Shown here: positions 5,792-5,838 of the stretch, one piece after another | How the letters are laid out: the number at the start of each line of letters is the position of its first letter | Position numbering within the stretch: the first letter of the stretch is position 1 | Assembly (NCBI GenBank): GCA_964502465.1 | Contig: CAZCWX010000134.1 | Coordinates: forward strand, 1 to 5,838 | Origin: CAZCWX01 sp964502465 | Lineage (GTDB): Bacteria > Desulfobacterota > Binatia > Bin18 | Direction of reading: 5' to 3' | Length of the DNA stretch: 5,838 nucleotides | The notes under the pieces: model-generated | The model's input: only the letters and a program-made list of their open reading frames with translations | What the model was told of the DNA's origin: nothing | The model's database searches: none | Program-made: the position numbers and the translations under genes

Positions 5792-5838
5792 CGTGCGCCA
5801 TGCGCACGATGCTGTAGAGGCAGAAAGCAATTTGCGAA
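5781..5838. repeat. Dispersed hairpin repeat, copy C (runs to window edge)
   Basis: It starts AGTTCCGGTAGCGTGCGC, nearly identical to copy A, with a perfect 7-bp stem (5792-5798 / 5802-5808) and loop CAT. The tail from 5813 differs from copies A and B and resembles copy D (2516-2541). The frame-corrected LLM stop (TAG 5789-5791) lies inside its first 11 bases, so the last two or three codons of that gene come from repeat sequence. Confidence 0.72.

Noticed and set aside
1..5838. CRISPR array, tRNA, rRNA, transposase or phage genes
   Set aside because: No regularly spaced direct repeats, no tRNA- or rRNA-like sequence that I recognise, and no transposase or integrase motif in any frame I read.

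Overview
The window reads as a piece of bacterial chromosome with moderately high GC, from an environmental, probably uncultured lineage. The evidence is a mix of flavin-dependent luciferase-like oxidoreductases, an amidohydrolase-superfamily phosphotriesterase homologue, a deacylase remnant, a secreted depolymerase-type esterase and a type II toxin-antitoxin pair. There are no rRNA or tRNA genes, no transposase and no CRISPR array. This gene mix, with many degraded genes and dispersed palindromes, is what I would expect of large accessory-rich genomes such as Tectomicrobia/Entotheonella-like bacteria. That assignment is inference from gene content only.

Layout, left to right. (1) 1-121: the last 39 residues of a luciferase-like monooxygenase (LLM). 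(2) About 158-868: the C-terminal part of an N-acyl-D-amino-acid deacylase that has lost its N-terminal metal-binding half. (3) 869-999: an intergenic stretch with a short hairpin and a palindrome-like dispersed motif. (4) 1000-2028: an intact exported PHB-depolymerase-family esterase with a full Ser/Asp/His triad. (5) 2029-2709: about 680 bp with no intact gene. It holds one copy of a dispersed hairpin repeat, a probable PIN-like remnant, a 66-residue N-terminal stub of a DUF4143-type AAA ATPase preceded by a 26-bp dyad, a partial repeat and the toxin-antitoxin promoter. (6) 2710-3392: an antitoxin/PIN-toxin operon with a 4-bp overlap. (7) 3391-3452: a second hairpin repeat abutting the toxin stop. 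(8) 3543-4586, minus strand: an intact phosphotriesterase-family hydrolase. (9) 4587-4781: a divergent promoter region. (10) 4782-5791: a nearly complete LLM oxidoreductase carrying a one-base deletion 18 codons before its natural end. (11) 5781-5838: a third hairpin repeat running off the window.

The intact enzymes (esterase, phosphotriesterase homologue, LLM oxidoreductase) suggest breakdown of esters and xenobiotic-like or secondary-metabolite substrates, but they do not form one obvious pathway. The divergent phosphotriesterase/LLM pair is the best candidate for a functional pairing. The middle of the window looks like a turnover zone, where toxin-antitoxin-like and AAA genes arrive and decay beside small palindromic repeats. 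I found no convincing new multi-gene system. The most useful observations are the hairpin repeat family at gene ends, the operator-like dyad at the toxin-antitoxin promoter, the dyad in front of the AAA stub, and the correctable frameshift in the LLM gene.
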